From positions 1 to 28,361 of the forward strand of contig CAJMLT010000018.1 in assembly GCA_905214325.1 (NCBI GenBank): 28,361 nt of DNA, read 5' to 3'. The stretch's first letter is position 1. The number at the start of each line of letters is the position of its first letter. This document shows positions 14,604 to 22,889 of this stretch, piece by piece. Position numbers and translations under genes: made by a program. The notes beneath the pieces were generated by a model that made no database searches, had not been told where the DNA came from, and saw only the letters and a program-made list of their open reading frames with translations. The stretch comes from an uncultured bacterium. GTDB taxonomy: Bacteria; Actinomycetota; Coriobacteriia; Coriobacteriales; Eggerthellaceae.

Positions 14604-15968
14604 TCAGTTCTTCAACGAATTGATGGGGGCGGGGAAGCGCCCGCCGCGGTGGGCGAATACGGTTCCCGCATATTGATTCACCGGCATGACCGGTGCCTTG
14701 CCCAGCAGTCCACCGAAATCCAAGGATTCGCCGGCTGCCTTCCCGATGGCGGGAATCAAACGTACGGCGGTTGTTTTGGTGTTGATGACGCCGATGGCGC
14801 ATTCGTCGGCTATGATGCCGAAAATCGTTTCGATCGACGTGTCACCGGGGATGGCGATCATGTCCAGACCAACGGAGCAGACGCAGGTCATCGCTTCGAG
14901 CTTCTCGAGGGAAAGAGCACCCGCTTCGGCTGCGCGGATCATCCCGGCATCTTCCGAAACGGGGATGAAGGCACCGGAGAGTCCGCCGACGGAGGAGGAG
15001 GCCATGACGCCACCTTTTTTCACGGAATCGTTGAGCATGGCCAAGGCGGCTGTGGTGCCCGGGCCACCGCAGGTTCCGACGCCGATCGCTTCGAGGATTT
15101 CGGCTACCGAATCTCCTTCTGCGGGGGTGGGGGCAAGCGAAAGATCCAAAATGCCCTTCTGGACGCCGAGGCGCCTGCTTGCTTCACGCGACATGAGTTC
15201 GCCTGCGCGGGTGATCTTGAAAGCGGTCGCCTTGATGGCTTCGGCGATGCTGGTGATATCGGCCGATTCATCCATACCGCGCAAAACGGCATTGACGACG
15301 CCGGGTCCGGAAACACCGACGTTGATGACCGCATCCGATTCCCCGGATCCATGGAAAGCTCCGGCCATGAAGGGATTGTCCTCGACGGCGTTGGCGAATA
15401 CGACCAGCTTCGCGCAGCCGATGCAGTCGCGATCGGCGGTGGCCGCTGCGGTCTTCAGTACCACATCGCTCATTTTCAAAACGGCATCCATGTTGATGCC
15501 GGCGCGGGTGGAAGCAACATTGACCGCCGACATGACGCGATCGGTGGTCGCAAGAGCGTGGGGAATGGAATTGATAAGACGCAGATCGGCTTCACTCATC
15601 CCCTTATGCACCAGGGCTCCGAAACCACCGACGAAATCGACACCTACTTCCTTGGCCGCTCTATCCATGGCTTCGGCGATGGGGGTGAGGTCGTCGGCTT
15701 TGGTCGCGGCCGATATTTCGGCTACGGGTGTGACGCTGATGCGTTTATTGATGATGGGAATGCCGTATTCGCGTTCGAGCTGTTCGGCGGTGGGTACCAG
15801 CTTTTCGGCTCGTTTGCACATGAGATCGTAGACGCGTCGTGCCATTTCATCGACATCTTCGTGAACGCATCCTCTGGTGTTGAGACCCATGGTGATGGTG
15901 CGTATGTCAAGATGTTGCTTGCTCACCATAGCAAGCGTTTCGGCGATTTCTTCAGGTGTAATTTGCAT
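14604..15968 (-). CDS. UPF0210/PFL family protein (DUF711)
   Basis: A 454-residue protein of the conserved UPF0210 (DUF711) family, related in fold to the pyruvate-formate-lyase superfamily but of unknown function. Visible family stretches: LDIRTITMGLNTRGCVHEDV near the N-terminus, GIPIINKRISVTPVAEIS, VGGFGALVHKGMSEAD, NVASTRAGINMDAVL, GSGESDAVINVGVSGPGVV, GTCGGPGTTAALAMLND, AGMIRAAEAGALSLEK and PVMPVNQYAG at the end. Start ATG at 15968 has AAGGA five bases upstream. In many Firmicutes it sits beside a small ACT-domain protein; that partner is not here. It diverges from the giant activase gene with 63 bp between starts, which suggests joint control. Possible ligands are not deducible from sequence. 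Confidence 0.93.
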   Translation of the reverse strand: MQITPEEIAETLAMVSKQHLDIRTITMGLNTRGCVHEDVDEMARRVYDLMCKRAEKLVPTAEQLEREYGIPIINKRISVTPVAEISAATKADDLTPIAEAMDRAAKEVGVDFVGGFGALVHKGMSEADLRLINSIPHALATTDRVMSAVNVASTRAGINMDAVLKMSDVVLKTAAATADRDCIGCAKLVVFANAVEDNPFMAGAFHGSGESDAVINVGVSGPGVVNAVLRGMDESADITSIAEAIKATAFKITRAGELMSREASRRLGVQKGILDLSLAPTPAEGDSVAEILEAIGVGTCGGPGTTAALAMLNDSVKKGGVMASSSVGGLSGAFIPVSEDAGMIRAAEAGALSLEKLEAMTCVCSVGLDMIAIPGDTSIETIFGIIADECAIGVINTKTTAVRLIPAIGKAAGESLDFGGLLGKAPVMPVNQYAGTVFAHRGGRFPAPINSLKN

Positions 15969-16019
15969 GACATTCCTTCAAAACTAGCAGTTGGTCGTTT
16001 CAGGATAGAGAATATTCAG

Positions 16020-16025
16020 TAAAAT
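16020..16025 (+). promoter_or_regulatory. Possible -10 box for a leaderless activase mRNA
   Basis: TAAAAT at 16020-16025 ends seven bases before the A of ATG 16032, the spacing expected if transcription begins at the start codon. No Shine-Dalgarno is visible before ATG 16032 or 16041, and an in-frame TAA at 16020 prevents a start further upstream. No convincing -35 box is present. Confidence 0.35.
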
Positions 16026-16031
16026 GACCAT

Positions 16032-19000
16032 ATGAATACTATGACTACTTTATCAAATTTGCATTTGGGAATTGACGTCGGATCCACAACGGTCAAAGTT
16101 GCGGTCCTCGATAATGAAAATCGAATCGTCTTCGCAATCTACCGCCGTCACCACGCTGACGTTCGGGCAACCGTCCTCGAGGTGCTGAGGGAAGCGGCAC
16201 AGCAGTTTCCCGACAGTGAGGTGTCGGTGGCCATCACCGGCTCGGGCGGTCTTCTGCTGTCCCAGTGGCTCGGACTGGAATTCGTTCAGGAGGTCATCGC
16301 CTCGAAAACCGCCGTCGAGGTATTCATCCCCAAAACGGATGTGGCCATCGAATTGGGTGGTGAAGACGCGAAAATCATCTACTTCGACAATGGTATCGAA
16401 CAGCGCATGAACGGTACTTGCGCCGGTGGTACCGGTGCCTTCATCGACCAGATGGCGGCGTTGCTCGACACGGACGCAACGGGTCTCAACGAACTTTCGA
16501 AGCAGCACACCATTCTCTATCCCATCGCCTCGCGTTGTGGTGTTTTCGCTAAGACCGATGTGCAGCCGCTTCTGAACGAAGGGGCGAAGAAGGAGGATAT
16601 CGCGGCATCCATCTTCCAGTCGGTCGTCACCCAGACCATATCCGGGCTCGCCTGCGGCCGCCCCATCCGCGGTAACGTCGCTTTTCTCGGCGGCCCTCTG
16701 CAATACCTCCCCGAATTGCGCCAGCGCTTCTATGAAACACTCGAACTCGACGATGACCATATCATCGTCCCCGAAAACGCACACCTCTTCGTTGCGAGTG
16801 GTTGCGCCCTGGCCGGTAGGGAAGCAGCGGCCGAAAAGCTTTCGGCCATCGTCGATCGTTTGGAAAACCTCGGTGATACGCAGGGTAGCGAAGTCGTTCG
16901 TCTCGATCCGTTGTTCGCCTCCGAACGGGATTATGAGGAATTCACGCGCCGTCATGAAAACGAAAAGGTTCGCCGCGGCGATCTCGATCGGTATACCGGC
17001 AGTGCCTATCTGGGTATCGATGCCGGCTCCACCACGTTCAAGGCCGCCCTCATCGCCGAAGACGGCGCTCTTCTGTGGAGCTCGTATGTCAACAACAAGG
17101 GAGACGTGCTCGGATGTGCCAAACGGACCATCATCGATCTGTACCGTCGCCTGCCCGTCGATTCCGCAACGGGTGAACCGCTCGTAACCATCGGTCATGT
17201 GACGGTTACCGGCTACGGCGAGGCTCTTCTTCTGGAAGCCTTGCGTGTCGACTCGGGCGAAATCGAAACGGTGGCTCATCTGCGCGGGGCCCAGGAAATG
17301 CTGCCCGGTGTGGAATTCATCTTGGACATCGGTGGTCAGGACATGAAATGCCTGCGCGTCAGGGATGGCGTCATCGATCACATCATGCTCAACGAAGCCT
17401 GTTCTTCCGGTTGTGGATCCTTCATCGAAAGCTTCGCAACGGGACTCAATCTCGAAATCTCCGAATTCGCCCGCAGCGCCATCGATGCCAAGCACCCGGT
17501 TGACCTGGGAAGCCGTTGCACGGTATTCATGAACAGCCGCGTCAAGCAGGCACAGAAAGAGGGTGCCACGGTCGGCGACATCGCCGCCGGTCTTGCGCTG
17601 TCGGTTATCAAAAACGCTTTGTTCAAGGTCATCAAGATACGCGACCCCCATGAGGTGGGGGATAAGGTCATCGTGCAGGGAGGGACGTTCCTCAACGATG
17701 CCGTTCTACGTGCGTTCGAACAGCTGAGTGAAACCAAGGCCGTGCGTCCCGATATCGCGGGCAACATGGGTGCCTACGGTGCCGCTCTGCTTGCCCGTGA
17801 TCGCTACCATGAGGCATCGGAGCGTGCGGGTCATGCGGTGACGACATCCCTTCTCGATGCGGCGGCGCTTGAAGTATTGGAGCCCACCCATCGTTCCGTG
17901 CGCTGCAAAGCCTGTTCCAATCACTGCCTGTTGACCATCAACGACTTCGGTGTGGATGCCGAATCGGGCAAACATCGTCGTTTCATCACGGGCAACCGTT
18001 GTGAAAAAGGCACCGGCACGCTTGATGAGAAACATTCGGTGCCCAACCTGTTCGAATACAAGACCCAGCGTCTGTTCGGGTACACGCCACTCGCACCCGA
18101 AGCGGCTCCCCGCGGTACGGTGGGTATTCCCCGTGCCCTCAATATGTATGAGAACTATCCGTTCTGGTTCACGTTCTTCACCGAACTCGGATTCCGTGTC
18201 GAAATATCGGATCCTTCCACCAAGAAAACCTACGAAGCGGGCATCGAATCCATGCCGTCGGAGAGCGTATGCTATCCGGCCAAGCTTTCGCATGGTCATA
18301 TCATGAACCTGCTCGAGAAGGATATCGATTTCATCTGGATGCCCTGCTCGAAGTACGAGCGCATGGAAGACGAGACGGCGGGAAACCACTTCAATTGCCC
18401 CATCGTCATGAGCTATTCGGAAGCCCTGCGTCTCAATATCGACGAGTTGAACGAAACGGACATCCGTTTCCTCAATCCCTTCTTGCCCTACGACAAGAAG
18501 GATCATCTCAAAAAGCGCCTGTTCGTGGAATTGGTGGAAGCCCATCCCGACCTCATGGGTAAAAACGGATCGCTTCCCACCGCGCAGGAAATAGATGACG
18601 CGGTGGAAAAGGCTTGGGCGGAAGACGAAGCTCTCAAAGCCGACATGCATCGCAAAGGCGAGGAAACGCTGAAATGGATGGAGGAAACGCAAACGCATGG
18701 CATCGTGTTGGCGGGTCGTCCCTATCATGTGGATCCTGAAATCAACCATGCCATTCCCGAATTGTTGACCAGCTTCGGACTTGCGGTTCTCACCGAAGAT
18801 TCCATCGCCCACCTGGGAACGCTCGAGCGGCCTATCCGTCTGGTGGATCAATGGATGTACCATACGCGTCTGTATGCTGCGGCGAAGGTCACCACGGAGC
18901 GTAAGGATCTCGATCTGATCCAGCTGAACAGTTTCGGATGCGGCTTGGATGCCCTCACCACCGATCAGGTCCAGGAAATCCTCGAAGCTTCGGGCAAGAT

Positions 19001-20621
19001 CTATACCGTTTTGAAGATCGACGAGGTTTCCAATCTGGGTGCTGCGCGCATCCGTGTACGTTCGCTTCTCGCAGCCTTGAAGGACCAGTCCGACGACTTG
19101 GCCGACAGCGCTTCCTTCGAAGGGGGATGTCCAGTGTGCGATATCGACCTCGATACCCTTCAGGCCGATGTCGATGCGCGGATCGAAGCCAAGACGGGGC
19201 AGCGTGAAGCGCGAGCAGGTGAAGAAGTGGCTCATTCCATCGTGCGTGAGGCTGCTTCCACCGAATTCGAACGCGCCCAATTCACTGAACGGATGAAAGA
19301 AGAAGGCTACACCATCCTCTGTCCCCAGATGGCTCCCATCCATTTCGATCTTCTCGTTCAGGTGTTCAATGCGGCGGGTTATAACTTCGAGTTGCTTCCC
19401 TCCGTCGATCACGGTGCCGTCGATGCGGGCCTCAAATACGTCAACAACGATATCTGCTATCCCTCCATTCTGGTTACCGGCCAGATCATGGAAGCGGTCA
19501 TGTCGGGGCGCTACGATACCGATAAGCTGGCCATCATCATCACGCAGACCGGCGGCGGTTGTCGTGCGACGAACTATATATCGCTGATCCGTAAAGCCCT
19601 CAAAGCGGCGGGTCTTTCCCATATCCCGGTCATTTCACTTTCGTTCCATAAGCTCGACGAGGAAAATCCCGGTTTCAAAATCACGGGTTCCATGCTCTAC
19701 AACGCTATCTTCGCCATTCTCTACGGCGATCTGTTGATGCAATGTCTCTATCGCACCCGTCCCTACGAGTGTGAGCCGGGCGCAGCGCAGAATCTGTTCG
19801 ACTATTGGATGGAGAAGTGTAAGGCGCAGATATTCGAAGGTGAAAAATTCGCCCGTTACCGCAAAACCGTTCGTGCTATCGTCGATGATTTCGACAATCT
19901 TCTTTTGCAAAACGAGGGAACGAAGCCGCGTGTCGGTGTGGTGGGCGAGATTCTGGTCAAGTTCCATCCCACGGCCAACAATCAGGTGGTCGAAGTCATC
20001 GAAGCGGAAGGGTGCGAAGCGGTCGTTCCCGGTTTGACGGAATTCTTCCTGTTCGGCATCGCGGGCAGCATCTTCCAACGGGACCCGTTGGGTAGATCCA
20101 AGAAGGGTGCTGTGGGAGCCAAGGTCGCCTTGAAGGTCATCGGGCAATTCCGCAAGCCCTTAAACGATGCATTGCGCAAGTCCGATCGCTTTGAGCCCCC
20201 GACCGATATCATGGAATTGGCCGATTATGCGGAAGAGATATTGAGTTTGTGCAATTCGATGGGTGAAGGCTGGCTTCTTACGGCGGAAATGGTCGAACTC
20301 ATTAAAACGGGTGCTCCCAATATCGTATGCGCACAACCGTTTGCCTGCTTGCCCAACCATGTGGTGGGCAAGGCGGTCATCAAGGAGTTGCGTCGTCGTT
20401 ACGCCAACAGCAACATCGTTGCCGTCGATTATGATCCCGGTGCCTCCGAGGTCAACCAGCTCAATCGTATCAAGTTGATGATTTCCGTTGCGAAGGCCAA
20501 TCTGGTCGAGCGTAACGCGCCTGCTCCATCCCATTCGTTGCCGAAAATGAAGTTGGAATGTGACGAATGTGATGTCTTTACCACGGAAGAGGAAATCAAC
20601 ATCATCAAAACGGACGACTAG
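16032..20621 (+). CDS. Giant 2-hydroxyacyl-CoA dehydratase activase / dehydratase-like fusion
   Basis: A 1529-residue protein made of tandem parts. Two ASKHA ATPase domains of the HgdC/BadF type come first: GIDVGSTT (13-20) with NGTCAGGTGAF (Cys130), then GIDAGSTT (328-335) with CSSGCGSF (Cys457) and SRCTVF (Cys496). Such domains bind ATP and share a [4Fe-4S] cluster to drive low-potential electron transfer. Next is a CxxCxxxC segment (625-632) and a DUF2229-type domain (VGIPRALNMYENYPFWFTFF, ESVCYPAKLSHGH). The C-terminal third resembles the HgdB-type dehydratase subunit (NDICYPSILVTGQIMEAV, GGGCRATNYISLIRKAL, about 1139-1190). Activator and cluster-bearing acceptor are thus in one chain. 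The substrate is unknown. No Shine-Dalgarno is seen at ATG 16032 or 16041. A terminator follows. Confidence 0.9.
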   Translation: MNTMTTLSNLHLGIDVGSTTVKVAVLDNENRIVFAIYRRHHADVRATVLEVLREAAQQFPDSEVSVAITGSGGLLLSQWLGLEFVQEVIASKTAVEVFIPKTDVAIELGGEDAKIIYFDNGIEQRMNGTCAGGTGAFIDQMAALLDTDATGLNELSKQHTILYPIASRCGVFAKTDVQPLLNEGAKKEDIAASIFQSVVTQTISGLACGRPIRGNVAFLGGPLQYLPELRQRFYETLELDDDHIIVPENAHLFVASGCALAGREAAAEKLSAIVDRLENLGDTQGSEVVRLDPLFASERDYEEFTRRHENEKVRRGDLDRYTGSAYLGIDAGSTTFKAALIAEDGALLWSSYVNNKGDVLGCAKRTIIDLYRRLPVDSATGEPLVTIGHVTVTGYGEALLLEALRVDSGEIETVAHLRGAQEMLPGVEFILDIGGQDMKCLRVRDGVIDHIMLNEACSSGCGSFIESFATGLNLEISEFARSAIDAKHPVDLGSRCTVFMNSRVKQAQKEGATVGDIAAGLALSVIKNALFKVIKIRDPHEVGDKVIVQGGTFLNDAVLRAFEQLSETKAVRPDIAGNMGAYGAALLARDRYHEASERAGHAVTTSLLDAAALEVLEPTHRSVRCKACSNHCLLTINDFGVDAESGKHRRFITGNRCEKGTGTLDEKHSVPNLFEYKTQRLFGYTPLAPEAAPRGTVGIPRALNMYENYPFWFTFFTELGFRVEISDPSTKKTYEAGIESMPSESVCYPAKLSHGHIMNLLEKDIDFIWMPCSKYERMEDETAGNHFNCPIVMSYSEALRLNIDELNETDIRFLNPFLPYDKKDHLKKRLFVELVEAHPDLMGKNGSLPTAQEIDDAVEKAWAEDEALKADMHRKGEETLKWMEETQTHGIVLAGRPYHVDPEINHAIPELLTSFGLAVLTEDSIAHLGTLERPIRLVDQWMYHTRLYAAAKVTTERKDLDLIQLNSFGCGLDALTTDQVQEILEASGKIYTVLKIDEVSNLGAARIRVRSLLAALKDQSDDLADSASFEGGCPVCDIDLDTLQADVDARIEAKTGQREARAGEEVAHSIVREAASTEFERAQFTERMKEEGYTILCPQMAPIHFDLLVQVFNAAGYNFELLPSVDHGAVDAGLKYVNNDICYPSILVTGQIMEAVMSGRYDTDKLAIIITQTGGGCRATNYISLIRKALKAAGLSHIPVISLSFHKLDEENPGFKITGSMLYNAIFAILYGDLLMQCLYRTRPYECEPGAAQNLFDYWMEKCKAQIFEGEKFARYRKTVRAIVDDFDNLLLQNEGTKPRVGVVGEILVKFHPTANNQVVEVIEAEGCEAVVPGLTEFFLFGIAGSIFQRDPLGRSKKGAVGAKVALKVIGQFRKPLNDALRKSDRFEPPTDIMELADYAEEILSLCNSMGEGWLLTAEMVELIKTGAPNIVCAQPFACLPNHVVGKAVIKELRRRYANSNIVAVDYDPGASEVNQLNRIKLMISVAKANLVERNAPAPSHSLPKMKLECDECDVFTTEEEINIIKTDD

Positions 20622-20640
20622 GTGAATCATCGAAAAGGAT

Positions 20641-20674
20641 AGGGGATTCTTGAAAGAGGGTCCCCTGCTTTTTT
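20641..20674 (+). terminator. Intrinsic terminator of the activase gene
   Basis: AGGGGA (20641-20646) pairs with TCCCCT (20661-20666), extended inward by TTCTT against GAGGG around a GAAA-type loop, then GC and six T (20669-20674). It lies 20 bases after the stop. Confidence 0.85.
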
Positions 20675-20708
20675 GCGGAACGCATCGATGACCATCAGTG
20701 AGGAACCA

Positions 20709-21128
20709 ATGGAAAATCAGACTATTTCTCAAAAAGGTATGCACATTCTTGCGGTTTTCGTCGTGTGCGTACCCTTGTATTTCAATGTTCTCATGCCTTT
20801 TCTCGCCAGCGCTGCCAAGCCGGTGAGTGTTAGTATGGCCGGGGATTTAGGCTATGTGGCCCTGGTGTATTCGAACACGTTCGTTTCGACCGTAGGTGCG
20901 GGAGTCATCATCGTCTTGACGTTGTATTTCCTCTTTACCATGAAAGGGAAGCAGGTTTTTCGTCTGGCACTCATCTGCGCCGCGGAAAGCGTGGTGCTTT
21001 TCGGCTTGCTCGTCACGGTATTCCACCCGACGTTTTTCGCTCCATCCGATTGCGTGGTTCCCGCATTGAGCGCTGCGGTTTTCGTGCTCGCGGCTATGCT
21101 GGTGGGTATTCGATCGAAACGAGACTAG
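20709..21128 (+). CDS. Small four-helix membrane protein of unknown function
   Basis: A 139-residue protein starting MENQTISQKGMHIL, chosen because GAGGA lies four bases upstream; ATG 20688 and the TTG in the terminator T run are worse. Four hydrophobic segments are visible: about 11-34 (ILAVFVVCVPLYFNVLMPFL), 47-75, 84-103 and 115-133, with a basic end (GIRSKRD). No family is recognised. It may be an inner-membrane protein with both ends inside. It lies between the activase terminator and the convergent threonine deaminase gene and looks like a single-gene unit. Confidence 0.7.
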   Translation: MENQTISQKGMHILAVFVVCVPLYFNVLMPFLASAAKPVSVSMAGDLGYVALVYSNTFVSTVGAGVIIVLTLYFLFTMKGKQVFRLALICAAESVVLFGLLVTVFHPTFFAPSDCVVPALSAAVFVLAAMLVGIRSKRD

Positions 21129-21140
21129 GCTTTTCGCCTA
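21126..21140. repeat. Small hairpin formed by two facing stop codons
   Basis: TAGGC (21126-21130) and GCCTA (21136-21140) are complementary around TTTTC. The TAG of the membrane-protein gene is one arm and the TAG of the threonine deaminase gene (minus strand) is the other. Stem is only five pairs; role as terminator is doubtful. Confidence 0.4.
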
Positions 21141-22349
21141 CAGGTGGGCCTGGATGAGCCTGGGTTTGAATCCTTCGGCTTCAAGGGCATGCACGATCTT
21201 TTCCTTGTGGGCGGTGCCGAAGGCTTCTATGGTAACCCTCAGTTCCACGGCGGCGTTGCGGTTGGCGGTGATGAACTGATTGTGATCCAAACGTACGACG
21301 TTACCCTTGTTATCGGCGATGACCTGCGCCACGCGCACCAACTCACCGGGGCGATCGGGCAGAAGCAGCGATACGGTGAATATCCTGTCACGCTGGATGA
21401 GACCATGCTGCACGACGGTTGACATGGTGATCACATCCATGTTGCCACCCGATAGGATAGCCGCCACTTTCTTACCCCGGCAATCGAGATGCTTCAGGGC
21501 CGCCACACTCAGCAACCCCGAATTCTCGACGATCATCTTATGGCTTTCCACCATATCCAGAAACGAAACGATCAGTTCATCGTCTTCGATGGTGATGATG
21601 CGATCGAGGTTTTCCCGAAGATAGGGAAACACCTTATCGCCGGGTTCCTGAACGGCGGTGCCATCGGCGATGGTGCTGACGTGGGGGAGTTTGACCACGT
21701 GTCCGGCTTCGAACGACGCCTTCATGCAGGCCGCCCCCACCGGTTCCACACCGATCACTTCGATGCGGGGGTTGAGCATCTTCGCGAGTGTCGACACACC
21801 TGTGGCAAGACCGCCGCCACCGATGGGTACCACTATGATATCGACCAAGGGAAGTTCCTGTACTATTTCCATCGCAATGGTTCCCTGACCCGTGGCAACC
21901 GTGAGGTCGTTGAAGGGATGGATGAAGGTGAGCTGTTTCTCTTCGGCCAGCTGAAGGGCGTAGGCGCAGGCTTCGTCGTAGACGTCACCTTCGAGAATCA
22001 CGTTGGCGCCCTGTTCTTTGGTGCGTTCCACCTTGATGAGTGGCGTGGTGGTGGGCATGACGATGGTCGCCTCGACGCCATATTTGCGTGCGGCGTAGGC
22101 AACCCCTTGCGCATGGTTTCCGGCGGATGCGGTGATGAGCCCACGGGAACGTTCTTCGTCGGAAAGCGTGGATATCTTGTAATAGGCTCCCCGTACCTTG
22201 TAAGCACCCGTCCGTTGCATGTTTTCGGGTTTGAGGAACACTTCGTTGCCTGTTTCCTTGCTGAAGTAGGGGCTGTAGATGAGCTTGGTCTCCTGAGTGA
22301 CTTCCTTCACCTTTCGTGCGGCTTCTTCGAACGTGTCACGTGTCAGCAT
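21138..22349 (-). CDS. Threonine ammonia-lyase (threonine dehydratase) with ACT domain
   Basis: PLP enzyme deaminating threonine (and serine) to 2-oxobutyrate (pyruvate) plus ammonia, in isoleucine synthesis or threonine catabolism. The 403-residue protein has the PLP lysine at Lys51 in RTGAYKVRGAYYK, substrate loop SAGNHAQG (74-81), the phosphate-binding GGGGLATG, and ILSGGNMD near the end of the catalytic domain. Residues about 325-403 form one ACT domain (VSLLLPDRPGELVRVAQVIA), the arrangement of the ~400-residue single-ACT enzymes; it may bind amino-acid effectors. The sequence does not settle ilvA versus tdcB. GAGG precedes ATG 22349 by six bases. Divergent from ridA, whose product detoxifies its reaction intermediate. 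Confidence 0.95.
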   Translation of the reverse strand: MLTRDTFEEAARKVKEVTQETKLIYSPYFSKETGNEVFLKPENMQRTGAYKVRGAYYKISTLSDEERSRGLITASAGNHAQGVAYAARKYGVEATIVMPTTTPLIKVERTKEQGANVILEGDVYDEACAYALQLAEEKQLTFIHPFNDLTVATGQGTIAMEIVQELPLVDIIVVPIGGGGLATGVSTLAKMLNPRIEVIGVEPVGAACMKASFEAGHVVKLPHVSTIADGTAVQEPGDKVFPYLRENLDRIITIEDDELIVSFLDMVESHKMIVENSGLLSVAALKHLDCRGKKVAAILSGGNMDVITMSTVVQHGLIQRDRIFTVSLLLPDRPGELVRVAQVIADNKGNVVRLDHNQFITANRNAAVELRVTIEAFGTAHKEKIVHALEAEGFKPRLIQAHL

Positions 22350-22493
22350 GAATATCCTCTACTCTTTCCGTAATCTTTTCTCCGTCGGTATTATGATAGT
22401 TATAGTACGAGCGTCCGCTTTTTGGTAGCGGATGAAGAAAATAAACACGCCCGAAGGTTATGCTGAGGTGTGGTATGCGCGAAGGGAATCATC
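22350..22493. promoter_or_regulatory. Divergent intergenic region between threonine deaminase and ridA
   Basis: An AT-rich stretch at 22390-22410 carries TATGAT (22392) on the plus strand and TATAAC/CATAAT-like boxes on the minus strand, without clear -35 partners. A small inverted repeat TCCGC (22414-22418) / GCGGA (22428-22432) follows. It is probably the shared promoter-operator region; individual promoters are not resolved. Confidence 0.45.
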
Positions 22494-22877
22494 ATGGAAT
22501 CGATCAGTACCACCAAGGCTCCGGCTGCCATAGGTCCGTATTCTCAGGGAATGGTGGTAGGCGATCTTCTGTTCGCATCCGGCCAGATAGCGCTCGATCC
22601 CGCAACGGGTAACCTGGTGGGGAATACGGTTGTCGATCAGGCCGAACAGGTCATGCGCAATGTGGGGGCCTTGTTGGAAGCGGCGGGGAGCGACTTCGAT
22701 CACGTGGTGAAGACGACCTGTTTTCTAGCCGATATCAATGATTTCGCCGCCTTCAACGATGTCTACGCCCGCTTTTTCGGCAAGCATCTTCCCGCCCGCT
22801 CGGCACTTGGTGTTGCGGGACTCCCCAAGGGAGCTCTTGTCGAAGTCGAGATCATCGCTTGCGTGAAGCCGGCATAG
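22494..22877 (+). CDS. ridA: RidA family reactive enamine/imine deaminase
   Basis: Hydrolyses reactive enamine/imine intermediates (2-aminoacrylate, 2-aminocrotonate) released by PLP enzymes such as threonine dehydratase, protecting other PLP enzymes. The 127-residue protein has PAAIGPYSQGMVVGDLLFAS, GQIALDPATGNLV, Tyr16, Arg102 in LPARSALGVAGLPKGALVEV (the substrate-carboxylate-binding Arg of the family) and Glu119 near the end, so the active RidA subgroup residues are present. ATG 22494 is chosen with AAGGG seven bases upstream; a GTG at 22470 is less likely. It is divergent from threonine deaminase and 12 bp before rsmI. Confidence 0.95.
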   Translation: MESISTTKAPAAIGPYSQGMVVGDLLFASGQIALDPATGNLVGNTVVDQAEQVMRNVGALLEAAGSDFDHVVKTTCFLADINDFAAFNDVYARFFGKHLPARSALGVAGLPKGALVEVEIIACVKPA

Positions 22878-22889
22878 GGTCGCGGTTCC

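Noticed and set aside
14586..16022. 478- and 381-codon plus-strand frames across the UPF0210 gene
   Set aside because: They are shadows of the conserved minus-strand gene; their Gly/Asp- or Ser/Pro-rich low-complexity composition is typical of antisense frames.
16024..16035. Three-codon upstream frame (ATG ACC ATA TGA) overlapping the activase start
   Set aside because: Too short and without a ribosome binding site; likely chance.
17706..19622. 638-codon minus-strand frame inside the giant activase gene
   Set aside because: It mirrors a well-conserved plus-strand gene and shows no recognisable domain.
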